NCBI GenBank assembly: GCA_947494925.1
Contig: CANLWS010000001.1
Location: 186,001-250,000, forward strand
Origin: an uncultured Alteromonadaceae bacterium
Lineage (GTDB): Bacteria > Pseudomonadota > Gammaproteobacteria > Enterobacterales > Alteromonadaceae
DNA: 64,000 nucleotides
Direction: 5' to 3'
The translations under genes and the position numbers were made by a program. How positions within the stretch are numbered: position 1 is the first letter of the stretch; every line of letters begins with the position of its first letter. Shown here piece after piece: positions 63,901-64,000 of this stretch. Under the pieces are notes generated by a model. That model had not been told where the DNA came from and did not search any database. It saw nothing but the letters and a program-made list of their open reading frames with translations.

Positions 63901-64000
63901 GTTTTTTAAATCATTACGAGCACCTGTTTCCAGGTCTTCGTTAGAAGTAAATTCTCCTGTTAAGAAATCTCCCTGATTCCCTGTAACGTCCCCCAGAAAT
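63754..64000 (-). CDS. DUF4156 lipoprotein, 3' part (5' end outside window)
   Basis: An open minus-strand frame from the window edge to TAA at 63754-63756, 81 residues visible. It reads FLGDVTGNQGDF, SNEDLETGARNDLKNKAHKM, GGNVIYILTQRAGQTGSYD and ends VTLSGNVYKCPDQ. The ARNDLKNKA/GGN pattern is that of DUF4156, a family of small outer-membrane or periplasmic lipoproteins of unknown function. The N-terminal signal and lipobox are outside the window. Confidence 0.82.
   Translation of the reverse strand, partial: FLGDVTGNQGDFLTGEFTSNEDLETGARNDLKNKAHKMGGNVIYILTQRAGQTGSYDSEFGGGISQTNVTLSGNVYKCPDQ

Overview
The window reads as ordinary chromosome of a marine, Gram-negative gammaproteobacterium, most likely in the order Alteromonadales. 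This is inferred from gene content: four TonB-dependent receptors, a lipoprotein GH26 mannanase, Fur boxes, an Mla system and DUF6482/DUF6746-type small proteins. No rRNA, tRNA, CRISPR array, prophage or insertion sequence was recognised.

Layout. 1-2.1 kb: the 3' end of a TonB gene, an ECF sigma factor, its probable membrane anti-sigma, and a small protein resembling archaeal CTP-dependent riboflavin kinase (DUF120). 2.1-6.5 kb: a Tat-targeted HisC-like aminotransferase, an SRAP (YedK) protein, a secreted PD40-HD protein and a YkvA/DUF1232 protein. 6.5-25.3 kb: a beta-mannan utilisation region. It holds a GH5 mannanase, a mannobiose/cellobiose 2-epimerase, a GH130 mannosylglucose phosphorylase, a sodium:solute symporter, a LacI regulator, a mannose-isomerase-type AGE protein, a sulfatase, a large TonB receptor and a multidomain GH26 mannanase. 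A methyltransferase/MerR pair lies in the middle. Nine copies of a GTAACCGGTTAC palindrome lie in front of (or in one case inside) these genes and also in front of a NUDIX gene, so I read them as the LacI regulon. The implied route is: surface mannanase, TonB import, periplasmic mannanase, Na+ symport of mannobiose, epimerisation to mannosyl-glucose, then phosphorolysis to mannose-1-phosphate and glucose.

25.4-33.5 kb: two divergent TonB receptors; the rightward one is followed by two secreted phosphatases (alkaline-phosphatase superfamily and PhoD-like) and has a Pho-box-like sequence upstream. 33.5-41 kb: a chemoreceptor, an SGNH esterase, and a tight seven-gene operon joining an RsbW-like kinase, a STAS protein, MlaF-E-D-C and an RsbU/SpoIIE phosphatase. 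41-48.6 kb: GST, LemA-like, DUF1295, DUF6482, serine biosynthesis (serC-serA), a PQQ-type sugar dehydrogenase and DUF3224. 48.7-56.2 kb: an iron region with two Fur boxes (DUF6746 protein, PepSY membrane protein, siderophore receptor), a cupin, and a two-gene ABC exporter followed by a 28-residue membrane peptide.

56.3-64 kb: a more disturbed segment bounded by two direct copies of a DUF4156 gene end. The left copy is broken by a nonsense codon; the right one is intact but runs off the window. Between them lie a large sensor kinase interrupted by a single in-frame amber codon, a PoxB-like enzyme, a PagL-like lipid A deacylase with a possible N-terminal frameshift, and an SDR oxidoreductase.
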